From Bradyrhizobium sp. LMTR 3 (GTDB taxonomy: Bacteria > Pseudomonadota > Alphaproteobacteria > Rhizobiales > Xanthobacteraceae), in assembly GCF_001693485.1 (NCBI RefSeq), contig NZ_MAXC01000004.1:1-64000 (forward strand): 64,000 bases of DNA. Direction: 5' to 3'. The notes under the pieces were generated by a model, which was not told the DNA's origin, searched no databases, and saw only the letters and a program-made list of their open reading frames with translations. Within the stretch, counting starts at the first letter, position 1; the number at the start of each line of letters is the position of its first letter. Both the position numbers and the translations under genes were made by a program. Shown here in pieces: positions 1 to 8,506 of this stretch.

Positions 1-14
1 GCATAATACTCCAT
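1..14 (-). CDS. 5' end of a leftward gene cut by the window edge
   Basis: An ATG on the minus strand at 14 is preceded, six bases upstream, by a GGGAGAG ribosome binding site (revealed at 15-30). Only the first codons (Met-Glu-Tyr-Tyr) are inside the window, so no function can be given. It is called because the start and its binding site are well formed and nothing else occupies the edge. The next gene on the same strand, a thioesterase, ends about 200 bp upstream of it. Confidence 0.4.
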
Positions 15-88
15 GGTCGTCTCTCCCTGATGCTTGGAGCGAGGCTCATCCCTCTGACTCCGTAACACCATCAATGTGAGGGACGACC

Positions 89-165
89 GCCCGCCTTCCA
101 GGCAGGCCGCGCGAAGCGCGCCACCAACAGCGCCGTAGCAAGCGCGGCTTGCCTGGAAGGCGGGC
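89..165. repeat. Perfect 16-bp inverted repeat with 45-bp loop
   Basis: Bases 89-104 and 150-165 are exact reverse complements, and the pairing continues imperfectly inwards. It sits downstream of the leftward thioesterase gene (ends 216) and upstream of the gene leaving the window. It could be a transcription terminator or one more palindromic intergenic repeat; there is no U-tract. Confidence 0.6.
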
Positions 166-215
166 CGGGGCCCGTTACCCCATCTACAAGAGACCCGGCC
201 CTGGCGATGTTCTGC

Positions 216-1034
216 TCACGCCTTGAAATAGGCGATTTGCGTCGTGGTTGCGAGGAGGCGCCCCGACGGCGACCATAATTCGCCGTGCTGGTCGCCATAA
301 CTCCTGTGGAAAATTCTGGCGTCGGCCACCGCCAGCACATGCGTGATGTCCTCGGCCGCCAGCTCTTCCGACGCGGTGTGGAAATACGTCGTCAGCGATA
401 CCGTGCCGAACGGGACCAGTTCTCGCCGCGCCAGAAATATCCGTCCGAAGAAGGCATCCGACATCGATATCAGTGACAGCATGTCGACCTTCCGCGGCGT
501 GCGGTCGCCGATCCACTGTTTGGAGAATGCATCGAGCGGCGGCGAAGCCGGCGTGCCGTAGAAATTCGGCTCACCCTCGACGAAGCGGAAATCATACTGG
601 TGCGTCCAGGTCATCGGCGTGTTCGGAAACGAACGTGACTGCTCGAACGGCGCGGCGCCCGGAAATTTTGCCTGCTGGTGCGACCAGGACGGGCGGCGCT
701 CGGCGAACACGGCGGTCGCCAGCGTCGCGACATCGCCGCCGCCTTGCGTCATCTCCACGCACCAATGCTGGCTCGAACGGTTGGCCTTGACCAGGCGCAC
801 GTCGAGATCGAAGCCGCCTTCGGTGACCGGTGCGCAGAAATTCACCGTGACCGACAACGGATCGCCGGCACGCTGCGGATGCTCCATCAGCGCGCGCAGG
901 ATGGTCGCTGCCGTGCAGCCGCCGAACGGGCCGACAAAGGCCCAATAGTCCGGGCTGGTCTTGCCCTGCCAGCAGCTATCGCCGGCGGTGACCCGCGTGG
1001 CGTCGTCGAAGAGGTGTGGGGCTTTGGTGAGCAT
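216..1034 (-). CDS. Acyl-CoA thioesterase, TesB-like double hotdog
   Basis: 272 residues, the size of a two-hotdog thioesterase that hydrolyses acyl-CoA to free acid and CoA in the cytoplasm. The N-terminal half (about 5-110) has the family signature FGGCTAATILRAL, in which the helix packs against the acyl-CoA pocket, followed by a strand with SVTVNFCAPV. The C-terminal half (about 130-270) is the second hotdog, with SLTTYFH. The ATG at 1034 gives the expected start. Substrate chain length cannot be read from the sequence. The gene stands alone between palindromic repeats, on the same strand as the gene leaving the window. Confidence 0.75.
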   Translation of the reverse strand: MLTKAPHLFDDATRVTAGDSCWQGKTSPDYWAFVGPFGGCTAATILRALMEHPQRAGDPLSVTVNFCAPVTEGGFDLDVRLVKANRSSQHWCVEMTQGGGDVATLATAVFAERRPSWSHQQAKFPGAAPFEQSRSFPNTPMTWTHQYDFRFVEGEPNFYGTPASPPLDAFSKQWIGDRTPRKVDMLSLISMSDAFFGRIFLARRELVPFGTVSLTTYFHTASEELAAEDITHVLAVADARIFHRSYGDQHGELWSPSGRLLATTTQIAYFKA

Positions 1035-1081
1035 TTATGTTCTTCGGTTGTGAGGGGTGCGACGTCGTTGCCGCAGATACC

Positions 1082-1199
1082 GTCATTGCGAGCCAACGGG
1101 TCGGGCGAACGCCCGCCCGATGACAGGCTCCACGAAGCAATCCATCGCGCCGCAAGTGGAGAAATGGATTGCTTCGTCGCTTACGCTCCTCGCAATGAC
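1082..1199. repeat. Palindromic repeat, family B (CATTGCGAG/AAGCAATCCAT), with nested hairpin module
   Basis: The outer arms GTCATTGCGAG and CTCGCAATGAC are inverted, and the inner arms GAAGCAATCCAT and ATGGATTGCTTC pair with each other. A module at 1093-1131 interrupts the left arm; it contains a CGGGCG/CGCCCG hairpin followed by CCCGATGACAGGCTCC. The same module occurs in two other repeat families (at 35242 and 43203). A second copy of family B without the insert lies at 38646-38727. Confidence 0.85.
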
Positions 1200-1270
1200 G
1201 TGGATGCAGTATCGCGACTATTCCGCCGAATTCAATGACGTCTGAGGTAATGGTTCCGTGCCCCCGGGGC

Positions 1271-3790
1271 TTATCGCGTCGCCCCGCGCTGGGCGCCTGC
1301 TTCCGGCACCGGCGCAGCCGCGCGCACCGGCACGTTCCAGATCTCCTCGGCATATTCGCGGATGGTGCGGTCGGAGGAGAACCACGGCATCCGCGCCACG
1401 TTGAGGATCGAGGCGCGGGTCCAGGCCGGCACCACTTGCCAGCGCGCGTCGATGCCGCGCTGCGCCGCGTAGTAGGAATCGAAATCGGCCGAGACCATGT
1501 AGTGGTCGAGATAGCGCAGCGCGTGGCCGATCGAGGCGAAACGGGCGCGATCGTCGGGCGAGAACGCGCCGCTCTCGATTGCGGTGATGGCGCGCGCCAA
1601 CCGCGGCGAGCGGCTGATCACATCGGTCGCATCCAGGCCCTGCTTGCGCCGGATCATGACGTCGCCGGCCTCCATGCCGAAGATCGCGATATTCTCCGCG
1701 CCGACATGGTCTCGGATTTCGATATTGGCTCCGTCGAGCGTGCCGATCGTCAGCGCGCCGTTCAGCGCCAGCTTCATGTTACCGGTACCGGAGGCCTCCA
1801 TGCCGGCGGTCGAAATCTGTTCGGATAGATCGGCGGCCGGAATGATCACTTCGGCGAGGCTGACATTGTAGTCGGCGAGAAAGACGACCTTCAGCCTTCC
1901 TGCGACGTCAGGGTCGTTGTTGACGACTTCGGCGACATCGTTGATCAGCTTGATGATCAGCTTGGCATAGCGGTAGCTCGCCGCCGCCTTGCCGGCGAAG
2001 ATTTTTACGCGCGGCACCCAGTCGCGCTGCGGCTCGTCCTTGATCGCCTGGTACAGCGCAATGGCCTCGACGACATTGAGCAATTGCCGCTTGTATTCGT
2101 GGATGCGCTTGATCTGAATGTCGAACAATGCCGACGGATCGATCTTGACGCCAAGGCGTTCGTTGACCAGCCGCGCCAGCGCCAGCTTGTTGTGATGCTT
2201 GACCTCGCGAAAACGCTGCTGGAACGCGTTGTCGCTGGCGTGGGCCTCGAGGCGCTCGAACAGCGAGAAGTCGTCGAGCACGGCCTCGCCGCAGACCTCG
2301 CGCATAAGCCCGGTCAGCTTCGGGTTGGCCAGCATCAGCCAGCGGCGGAAGGTGATGCCGTTGGTCTTGTTGGTGATGCGGCCGGGATAGAGATGATTGA
2401 GATCGTGGAACACGGTCTCTTTCATCAGGTCGGAATGCATCGCCGAGACGCCGTTGATGCGGTGCGAACCGACGAAGGCGAGCTGCCCCATCCGCACGCG
2501 ACGTCCGGATTTCTCGTCGATCAGCGACACCGACGCGCGATATTCGATGTCGCCGGGGCAGCGCTGATCGGCCAGCGCCAGATGCGCGGCATTGATGCGG
2601 TAGATGATTTCGAGATGCCGCGGCAGCAGCCGCTCGAACAGTTCGACCGGCCAGGTCTCCAGCGCTTCCGGCAGCAGCGTGTGATTGGTGTAGGAAAATG
2701 TCGCCACCGTGATCTTCCACGCCTCGTCCCAGCGGAAATTGTGCAGATCGACCAGGATGCGCATCAGCTCGGTGACGGCGAGGCTCGGATGGGTGTCGTT
2801 GAGCTGCACCGCGACCTTCGACGCCAAGCTGCGCAACTGCCCGTCCGAGGCGAGGTGCCGCTTGACCAGGTCCTGAAGCGAGGCCGAGACGAAGAAATAT
2901 TCTTGCCGCAGCCGCAGTTCGCGGCCCGCGGGGCTCTCGTCGTTCGGGTAGAGGAATTTGCAGATCGATTCCGCGCGCGCTTCCTCGGCGACGGCGCCGA
3001 GGTAGTCGCCGGTGTTGAAAACGTCGAGTCGCAAGGGATCGGGCGAGCGCGCCGACCAAAGCCGCAGCGCGTTGACGTGCTGACCACGCCAGCCCACGAT
3101 CGGCGTGTCATAGGCGACGGCCTGCACGGTTTCCGCCGGCCGCCACGTCGCGCGGTCACGCCCGCGATCGTCGACGTGATCGACAAAGCCGCCGAAATGA
3201 ATGTGATAGACCACCTCCGCCCGCAGGAATTCCCAGGGGTTGCCGAAGCTCAGCCATTCGTCCGGATATTCCTGCTGCCAACCCTGCGAAATGATCTGGC
3301 GAAACAGGCCGAAATCGTAGCGGATGCCGTAGCCGATGGCGGGAACGGCCAGCGTCGCCATGCTTTCCATGAAGCACGCCGCCAGCCGCCCGAGACCGCC
3401 ATTGCCGAGCGCGGCATCCGGCTCGCATTTGCGCAAATCATCCAGGCCGACGCCGAGATCGCCGAGCGCCGCCTCGAACACCGGCAACAGGCCCATATTA
3501 TTCAGCGCGTCGGTGAACAGACGGCCGATCAGGAACTCGAGCGAGAGGTAATAGACCCGCTTGCTGCCGGCATCGTAGCTCTCTTTCTCGGCCGTGAGCC
3601 AGCGGTGCACGATGCGGTCGCGCAGCGCCAGCGCCGCGGCCTTGTACCAGTCGCGACGCGTCGCCATGCCGGCGTCCTTGCCGATCGCAAGGCGCAACTT
3701 GGCGAGGATCGCGCCCTTGATTTCGGCCAACGCGAGCTCATCGATCGGCTGGCCGAGTGCCGGATAGTTCCCTGCAATTTGTTCCTGCAA
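1271..3790 (-). CDS. glgP: Glycogen/alpha-glucan phosphorylase
   Basis: Phosphorolyses alpha-1,4-glucan to glucose 1-phosphate in the cytoplasm (glycosyltransferase family 35). About 839 residues, normal for the family. The N-terminal signature VYYLSLEFLIGRLF is followed by the glucan-binding and catalytic body, and the PLP-binding lysine lies in EASGTGNMKLALNGA near the C-terminus. The open frame continues to 4237, but that would overlap the secreted-protein gene at 4041 and exceeds the family length by about 140 residues. A TTG at 3790 with a CAGGGA site upstream is preferred; a GTG at 3817 is the alternative. No other glg gene is adjacent, so the gene is isolated from the usual glycogen operon. 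Confidence 0.93.
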   Translation of the reverse strand: MQEQIAGNYPALGQPIDELALAEIKGAILAKLRLAIGKDAGMATRRDWYKAAALALRDRIVHRWLTAEKESYDAGSKRVYYLSLEFLIGRLFTDALNNMGLLPVFEAALGDLGVGLDDLRKCEPDAALGNGGLGRLAACFMESMATLAVPAIGYGIRYDFGLFRQIISQGWQQEYPDEWLSFGNPWEFLRAEVVYHIHFGGFVDHVDDRGRDRATWRPAETVQAVAYDTPIVGWRGQHVNALRLWSARSPDPLRLDVFNTGDYLGAVAEEARAESICKFLYPNDESPAGRELRLRQEYFFVSASLQDLVKRHLASDGQLRSLASKVAVQLNDTHPSLAVTELMRILVDLHNFRWDEAWKITVATFSYTNHTLLPEALETWPVELFERLLPRHLEIIYRINAAHLALADQRCPGDIEYRASVSLIDEKSGRRVRMGQLAFVGSHRINGVSAMHSDLMKETVFHDLNHLYPGRITNKTNGITFRRWLMLANPKLTGLMREVCGEAVLDDFSLFERLEAHASDNAFQQRFREVKHHNKLALARLVNERLGVKIDPSALFDIQIKRIHEYKRQLLNVVEAIALYQAIKDEPQRDWVPRVKIFAGKAAASYRYAKLIIKLINDVAEVVNNDPDVAGRLKVVFLADYNVSLAEVIIPAADLSEQISTAGMEASGTGNMKLALNGALTIGTLDGANIEIRDHVGAENIAIFGMEAGDVMIRRKQGLDATDVISRSPRLARAITAIESGAFSPDDRARFASIGHALRYLDHYMVSADFDSYYAAQRGIDARWQVVPAWTRASILNVARMPWFSSDRTIREYAEEIWNVPVRAAAPVPEAGAQRGATR

Positions 3791-4040
3791 AACGTCGATC
3801 CCTGCGTTGAGACTCACAACATACGCGCCTTGTCCGGCAATCGAAACGCCGGAGAACGCCGGAGTGTGTTGTGCACTGCGCTGGTATGAATTTATGCAAA
3901 GACCGGGCCGATTTCGCGGCACCGGTGCGCCAGCTTTGGTGTTATAATCCAATACCAAAGTACAGGGATCGCTGGGCTTGGCGGGTAGATGCCGATTGGG
4001 ATCCAAGGAATCGCGTGCCAGCAAAACGGGGAGGCCTGTC

Positions 4041-4271
4041 ATGAGGTTGACGATCGAAATCGCTGCCGCGGCGTTATTGATGGTCTGCATCAGCGCCACT
4101 AGCGCCGCCTTTGCCGCGGGCAAGACCGGCAGAAGTGCCGACGGGCTGAGCTGCTCGTTTAGCGTTGCAGCCGGCGCTTCGCCTGCAGCGCGCTGTGCCG
4201 CGATCAAGCGGCAGTGCGGCGGAAAATTCCACGCCAATTATTGCGGCGACAAGCTGTTGTCGGCGATGTGA
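4041..4271 (+). CDS. Small secreted cysteine-containing protein
   Basis: 76 residues with an N-terminal signal peptide (residues 1 to about 25, ending SAAFAAG) and a mature part of about 50 residues carrying four cysteines (LSC, ARC, RQC, NYC), which suggests two disulphides in the periplasm. A GGGGAGG site precedes the ATG. It is transcribed away from glgP. The family is not recognised and no function is proposed. Confidence 0.6.
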   Translation: MRLTIEIAAAALLMVCISATSAAFAAGKTGRSADGLSCSFSVAAGASPAARCAAIKRQCGGKFHANYCGDKLLSAM

Positions 4272-4539
4272 AGGATTGAGTTGCAGGCGGTTCACCGCTG
4301 AGAGTGGATTCGATCGCATTCGCCCGATCGATCGCGTCGGCCGCTTCCGGCAATAGCGTCCGGACCTGGCCGGCTTGCGTCTCGTCCATGATTCTCGATT
4401 CCCGCGGCAACCGGAGAGGCGAAATTTTGGCGCGCAGCCAGAACAAATTAAGAACACCTTAGCAAGTCTTTGATATATCATTGTGATTCGGCGCGCCGCC
4501 GACACAACATATAGCCCCATCCGAGTTTGCGAGGACTAC

Positions 4540-4971
4540 ATGTCCACCATCGCTTTCGATCAGTTCGCTCTCACCCGCATCGCCGATTTCGCGCGTTCGT
4601 TGTCGCGCCTGCATCAGGCCTCGCGCCGCCAGCTCGTCGACGACGACGCGATCGACCGCGAGTTCAATGCGGTCTGCATGTCGGTGTGGGGCTACACCAC
4701 GGACGATTTCAGCGACGAGCTGTTCTCGATCGACGATCACGCCTTTCTCGATTCGCTGGATGAGGCGCAGGCGCGGATTTTTGCCGCTGAGCAAGGCTAC
4801 GATCTCATCGACGACCAGGGCATGCTGACGGACTGGTGGGGCTATTGCTGGATGATCCTGGCCGAGAAACGCGGCCTGCTCACGGCGGAAAACCGCGCTG
4901 CCGCGCGCGCGGCGATCGAGGAACAATATTTGTCGGCCCCGAACGTGATCGGGGTCATCGTCGGGCGGTAG
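4540..4971 (+). CDS. Conserved hypothetical acidic protein
   Basis: About 143 residues, acidic, with no signal peptide or membrane segment. The ATG at 4540 follows a GAGGA site five bases upstream; an in-frame start at 4483 is less likely. Visible features are a tryptophan- and aspartate-rich middle (SVWGYTTDDFSDELF) and DWWGYCWMILAEKRGLL near the end. The spacer 4272-4539 holds no other convincing gene; it has a near CtrA half-site (TTAA-N7-TTAG around 4446). The family is not recognised. Confidence 0.6.
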   Translation: MSTIAFDQFALTRIADFARSLSRLHQASRRQLVDDDAIDREFNAVCMSVWGYTTDDFSDELFSIDDHAFLDSLDEAQARIFAAEQGYDLIDDQGMLTDWWGYCWMILAEKRGLLTAENRAAARAAIEEQYLSAPNVIGVIVGR

Positions 4972-5070
4972 TGCTGGCGTCAGCTACGTGAATGCTGCGA
5001 GCCCGGGCCCACGCTACTTTGCATGGGGTTGTTTTCGCAATTTTGTGTTTGGGCCTTGCGGTGTACTGCC

Positions 5071-5907
5071 TTATTGCGCTTCCGCCCGTTTCGCAGCCTT
5101 CGGCGCGGTGATCTTCGGTATCGAAGCGGTCGGCAGATCGTCGTCGCGCTTCGTCTCGGGCAGCGGCGCGCTGCCGGCGACCATCTCGGCGCTGACCGGC
5201 GCGACCTTCATTTCGCCGAGCCGGGCGCGGACGTCGGCCGTGAGGCCGGGATAGGATGCGACCGGCGTGAACTCCGCCGTGTGGTCGGCGCCAAGACGCA
5301 CGCCGGTATAGGCTACCAGGCCATCGGTGGTGGCGACGACGTCGCCGGAGCGCAGCGAGGTGTCGAGCGCGAGATCGACCGGCGCAAGCCCGGACGGGCT
5401 TCTGCCGTTGCAGGTGCAGTCGGCGTTCAGCGCCTTGCGATAGGCGTAGGCGTTCTCGCTGTCGGCATAACGCTCGCCGTTGCTGGCGGTCGCATGATCG
5501 ATGTTGCTGCCGTAGAACACCTTGGTGACGCTGGCCGGACAGAACGCCTGGCAGGTCTGCACCGGCGAGGCGGTGCCGCGCGTGGTCAGCGGAAAATATT
5601 TGCCGTCGCAGCTTCGCACGCAAAACGCTGGCCCGGAGCCAGCCACGCGCGGGGCCGGGGCGAGCGCTGCTGGCTGCTGATTGAGGCCGAACGGATCGGC
5701 GAAGAAATTGGCTTGCGGTGACGCTTGCCGCGTCTGCTGCTTCTGCGCGCCGCCGAACAGGAAATCGAACAGGCCTTCGGCGGAAACGCTGTCGGGCGCG
5801 AGCAGGAGAGCGCCCGAAAGGATCGCTGCGGCAACAAACGTCGCGCGGCGCCGCACCCGCGAAAAAGCCAACTCTGTACGCAACGCCAACTCCACCCAAC
5901 GCAACAA
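5071..5907 (-). CDS. DUF2865 secreted protein
   Basis: 278 residues. An arginine-rich start is followed by a hydrophobic segment ending at SVSAEG, a probable signal peptide, and then a glutamine/alanine-rich linker. The domain from about residue 93 has the DUF2865 pattern: FCVRSCDGKYFPL, CQAFCPAS, VFYGSNIDHA and CTCNG, with paired cysteines expected to form disulphides in the periplasm. The biochemical function of the family is unknown. The start is uncertain: the reading frame begins with a TTG and no strong binding site is seen. Confidence 0.75.
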   Translation of the reverse strand: MLRWVELALRTELAFSRVRRRATFVAAAILSGALLLAPDSVSAEGLFDFLFGGAQKQQTRQASPQANFFADPFGLNQQPAALAPAPRVAGSGPAFCVRSCDGKYFPLTTRGTASPVQTCQAFCPASVTKVFYGSNIDHATASNGERYADSENAYAYRKALNADCTCNGRSPSGLAPVDLALDTSLRSGDVVATTDGLVAYTGVRLGADHTAEFTPVASYPGLTADVRARLGEMKVAPVSAEMVAGSAPLPETKRDDDLPTASIPKITAPKAAKRAEAQ

Positions 5908-5993
5908 ACGCGCTGAAGCGCGACGGCTTCAGTTCGGGTAACCTTAACGGCGGATGGTAAATGAGTGATGAGCGGGGCGGGGGGAAGACCTAT

Positions 5994-6557
5994 TCACCCT
6001 TTCAAAAATTCACCCGCCTTGTACAGCGAACGAAACTCAAGCCCTGCCTCGGCAAAGGCTTCGGTCGCGCCTTCCTCGCGGTCTACCATCGTGAGCACCA
6101 GCACGATCTCACCGCCGGCTTCGCGCACGGCCTCGACCGCCTTCAACGCCGAGCCGCCTGTGGTGGTGACGTCCTCGACGATCACGATGCGCTTGCCCTG
6201 CAGGGTCTCGCCCTTGGCCAGCCCCTCGACCGCGAGGCGGGCGCCATGTTCCTTCGGCTTCTTGCGCACGAAGAAGGCGGCTATCGGGTGGCCCTTGATC
6301 CAGGAGAGCTGCGCAATCGCGCCCGCCAGTGGGACAGCGCCCATCTCCAGCCCGCCGACGAAATCGAGATTGTCGTCCTTCAGCGCCTCATAGGTCAGTT
6401 CCGCCAGCAGCGCCGCACCTTCGGGGTCGAGCATGGTCGGCTTGAGGTTGAAGTAGAAGTCGCTCTTGCGGCCCGAGGCCAGCGTGATCTCGCCGCGGCC
6501 GAACGAGCGCTTGCGGATGATCTCGGCGAGGCGGGCGCGGGAGGCTGATTTGGACAA
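5994..6557 (-). CDS. pyrE: Orotate phosphoribosyltransferase
   Basis: 187 residues. Transfers orotate to PRPP to make orotidine 5'-phosphate, the fifth step of UMP synthesis. The PRPP-binding loop [18 protein letters not shown] (about residues 122-139) is intact, and the catalytic loop lysines are in [11 protein letters not shown]. The start is a TTG at 6557 with a GGGGAA site upstream. No other pyr gene is nearby. Confidence 0.93.
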   Translation of the reverse strand: MSKSASRARLAEIIRKRSFGRGEITLASGRKSDFYFNLKPTMLDPEGAALLAELTYEALKDDNLDFVGGLEMGAVPLAGAIAQLSWIKGHPIAAFFVRKKPKEHGARLAVEGLAKGETLQGKRIVIVEDVTTTGGSALKAVEAVREAGGEIVLVLTMVDREEGATEAFAEAGLEFRSLYKAGEFLKG

Positions 6558-6762
6558 GGCGGTTTCCCCGAAGGTTTCAGGCGGGGCGCAATCTATCGGC
6601 GCTGCAGGGCAGATTCCAGCGCCGATCCAGCGCCGTCAACAGGGCACAATGTCCTGCCGCGGCCGCGGCGAACGCAGGGACGACATTCGAAAATGGCCGG
6701 TTGTAAGCCGCTTTGGTTCCGCGCTACGGGAGGTCAAAGCTTCGCCTTTGGGGAAACCGTAA

Positions 6763-7389
6763 ATGACGATCGAACTGCACACCTGGAACACGCCGAATGG
6801 CCGCAAGATCTCGGTTGCGCTGGAGGAAATGGGGCTGCCCTACAAGGTGATCCCGGTGAACATCACCAAGGGCGAGCAGATGGCGCCCGCCTTTCTCAAG
6901 CTCAGCCCGAACAACAAGATCCCGGCGATCGTCGATCCCGACGGCCCCGGCGGCAAGCCGGTCGGCATCTTCGAGTCGGGTGCGATCCTGCTTTACCTCG
7001 GCGAGAAGACCGGCAAGTTCCTGCCCAAGCCGCTGGCCGAGCGTATCCCGGTCTATGAATGGCTGATGTGGCAGATGGGCGGATTTGGGCCGATGCCGGG
7101 CCAGGTGCACCATTTCATCGCGCTGGAGAACGAAACCGACCGCGCCTACGGCCTAAAGCGCTTTATGGCCGAAACCCGCCGGCTCTACGGCGTCCTCGAC
7201 CGTCGGCTGGAGGGCAGGGAGTTCGTCGCCGATGCCCTGTCGGTCGCCGACTTCGCCATCCTGGGCTGGGCCTGGCGCCATCCGCGCCACAAGGTGGAGC
7301 TGAAGGATTTCCCGAACGTCGAGCGCTGGTACAACGCGATGATGGCCCGCCCCGCGACCAAGCGCGGCATGGAAGCCAAGCTGGATTGA
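6763..7389 (+). CDS. Glutathione S-transferase family protein
   Basis: 208 residues. The N-terminal thioredoxin-fold domain (about 1-85) has NTPNGRKISVALEEMGLPY, the cis-proline segment NKIPAIVDPD and the glutathione gamma-glutamyl contact FESGAILLYL. The C-terminal helical domain (about 90-205) ends in SVADFAILGWAWRH. The pattern is like the YfcG/YghU group, which act as disulphide reductases or peroxidases on glutathione. Its substrate is not known. It is convergent with the LysE-type gene, with a repeat in between. Confidence 0.85.
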   Translation: MTIELHTWNTPNGRKISVALEEMGLPYKVIPVNITKGEQMAPAFLKLSPNNKIPAIVDPDGPGGKPVGIFESGAILLYLGEKTGKFLPKPLAERIPVYEWLMWQMGGFGPMPGQVHHFIALENETDRAYGLKRFMAETRRLYGVLDRRLEGREFVADALSVADFAILGWAWRHPRHKVELKDFPNVERWYNAMMARPATKRGMEAKLD

Positions 7390-7413
7390 TACTCGCTGTC
7401 CCGACCCACCGTT

Positions 7414-7549
7414 GTCGTCGCCCGGCTTGACCGGGCGATCCAGTACGCCGCGGCTTTTCCGACTGAGTGAAGTGGTCAATGCAGCACGAGTTGCGCTTCA
7501 CACCACGTGCTCTGGAATACTGGGTCGCCCGGTCAAGCCGGGCGATGAC
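7414..7549. repeat. Palindromic repeat, family A
   Basis: Two inverted arms, each with its own hairpin (CGCCCGGcttgaCCGGGCG and its mirror), are joined to CCAGTACGCCGCGGC on the left and TCTGGAATACTGGG on the right. It lies between convergent genes, 24 bp from the stop of the GST gene and 26 bp from the stop of the LysE-type gene. The right arm nearly equals the ends of the GIY-YIG cassette at 27954-28341. Confidence 0.9.
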
Positions 7550-7575
7550 AACGGTGGGTTGGAGATGGCGGAGTG

Positions 7576-8211
7576 TTACGCCCTTTTCGCCTCGAACGCC
7601 ATCTTCACCGCAAGCCCGGCCAGCACGGTGCCCATCAGCCAGCGCTGTAGCAATAGCCACGTCGGCCGCGAGCCGAGGAACATTGCGATCGATCCGGCGG
7701 CGAGCGCGATCATCGCGTTGACGCTGACGCTGATCACGATCTGGATCGCGCCGAGCGCCAGCGACTGCGTCAGCACGCTGCCGACCGCGGGATCGATGAA
7801 CTGCGGCAGCAGCGCCAGATACAGCATCGCGATTTTCGGATTGAGCAGATTGGTGACGAAGCCCATCGCAAACAATTTGCGCGGGCCGTCGACTTGCAGC
7901 TTTTTCACCTGGAACGGCGAGAGCCCGTTCGGTTTCAGCGCCTGCCACGCCAGCCACAGCAAATAGGCCGCGCCCGCAAACCGCAGCGCGTCGTAAGCAT
8001 AGGGCACCGCGAACAACAGCGCCGTGATGCCGAACGCCGCGCACAGCATGTAGAATACGAACCCGAGCGCGACGCCGCCGAGTGAGACGATCCCGGCCAC
8101 TGGGCCTTGCGTGATCGAGCGCGAGATCAGGTAGATCATGTTCGGCCCCGGCGTCAGCACCATGCCGAGCGAGACCAGGGCGAAGCCGAGCAGAGTTGTG
8201 ATGTGAGGCAT
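7576..8211 (-). CDS. LysE/RhtB family amino-acid exporter
   Basis: 211 residues with about six hydrophobic segments, the size and pattern of LysE/RhtB inner-membrane translocators that export amino acids or their derivatives. The family motif LTPGPNMIYLISRSITQG lies near residues 17-34, and NLLNPKIAMLYLALLPQF in the middle is the second conserved stretch. The start at 8211 fits the family length; a GTG nine codons further upstream is possible. The substrate cannot be inferred. Confidence 0.87.
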   Translation of the reverse strand: MPHITTLLGFALVSLGMVLTPGPNMIYLISRSITQGPVAGIVSLGGVALGFVFYMLCAAFGITALLFAVPYAYDALRFAGAAYLLWLAWQALKPNGLSPFQVKKLQVDGPRKLFAMGFVTNLLNPKIAMLYLALLPQFIDPAVGSVLTQSLALGAIQIVISVSVNAMIALAAGSIAMFLGSRPTWLLLQRWLMGTVLAGLAVKMAFEAKRA

Positions 8212-8335
8212 GGGGGATCCGTGGCGAGGAATGCGCACGTTTCTAACGTGCGAGCCGCGGCGATGTCATTTCGTATATTGCTCCGAGGACATTTCTGGGA
8301 GGGCATTTCCGGCGGTGACGGAAGCCTACACGCCT

Positions 8336-8494
8336 GTCATCGCCCGGCCTTGTGCGCAATTGCGCACTGGGACCGGGCGATCCAGTACGCCGCGGCTCTT
8401 CCGATGAATGCGATAGCCAACACAGCGGCGCGAACGGTGCTCCGCAGCGTCGTGCTCTGGAATGCTGGATCGCCCGGTCAAGCCGGGCGATGAC
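8336..8494. repeat. Palindromic repeat, family A, subtype with inner palindrome
   Basis: The left arm is the family A hairpin (GCCCGG...CCGGGC) but its loop is enlarged by the perfect 16-bp palindrome GTGCGCAATTGCGCAC at 8352-8367. The right arm is the plain form. The same enlarged arm recurs at 26415. It lies between the 5' end of the LysE-type gene and the 3' end of polA. Confidence 0.88.
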
Positions 8495-8506
8495 AGCGTT
8501 GTTGCC

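Noticed and set aside
2084..3889. 601-residue plus-strand frame inside the glycogen phosphorylase gene
   Set aside because: It lies antisense to a clearly real, conserved gene in a GC-rich genome where such shadow frames are expected.
3818..4237. 140-residue N-terminal extension of glycogen phosphorylase
   Set aside because: It would overlap a small secreted-protein gene on the other strand, exceeds the family length and shows no conserved pattern.
4204..4446. Minus-strand frame of 80 residues beside the small secreted protein
   Set aside because: It overlaps that gene antisense, has no clear ribosome binding site and no recognisable features.
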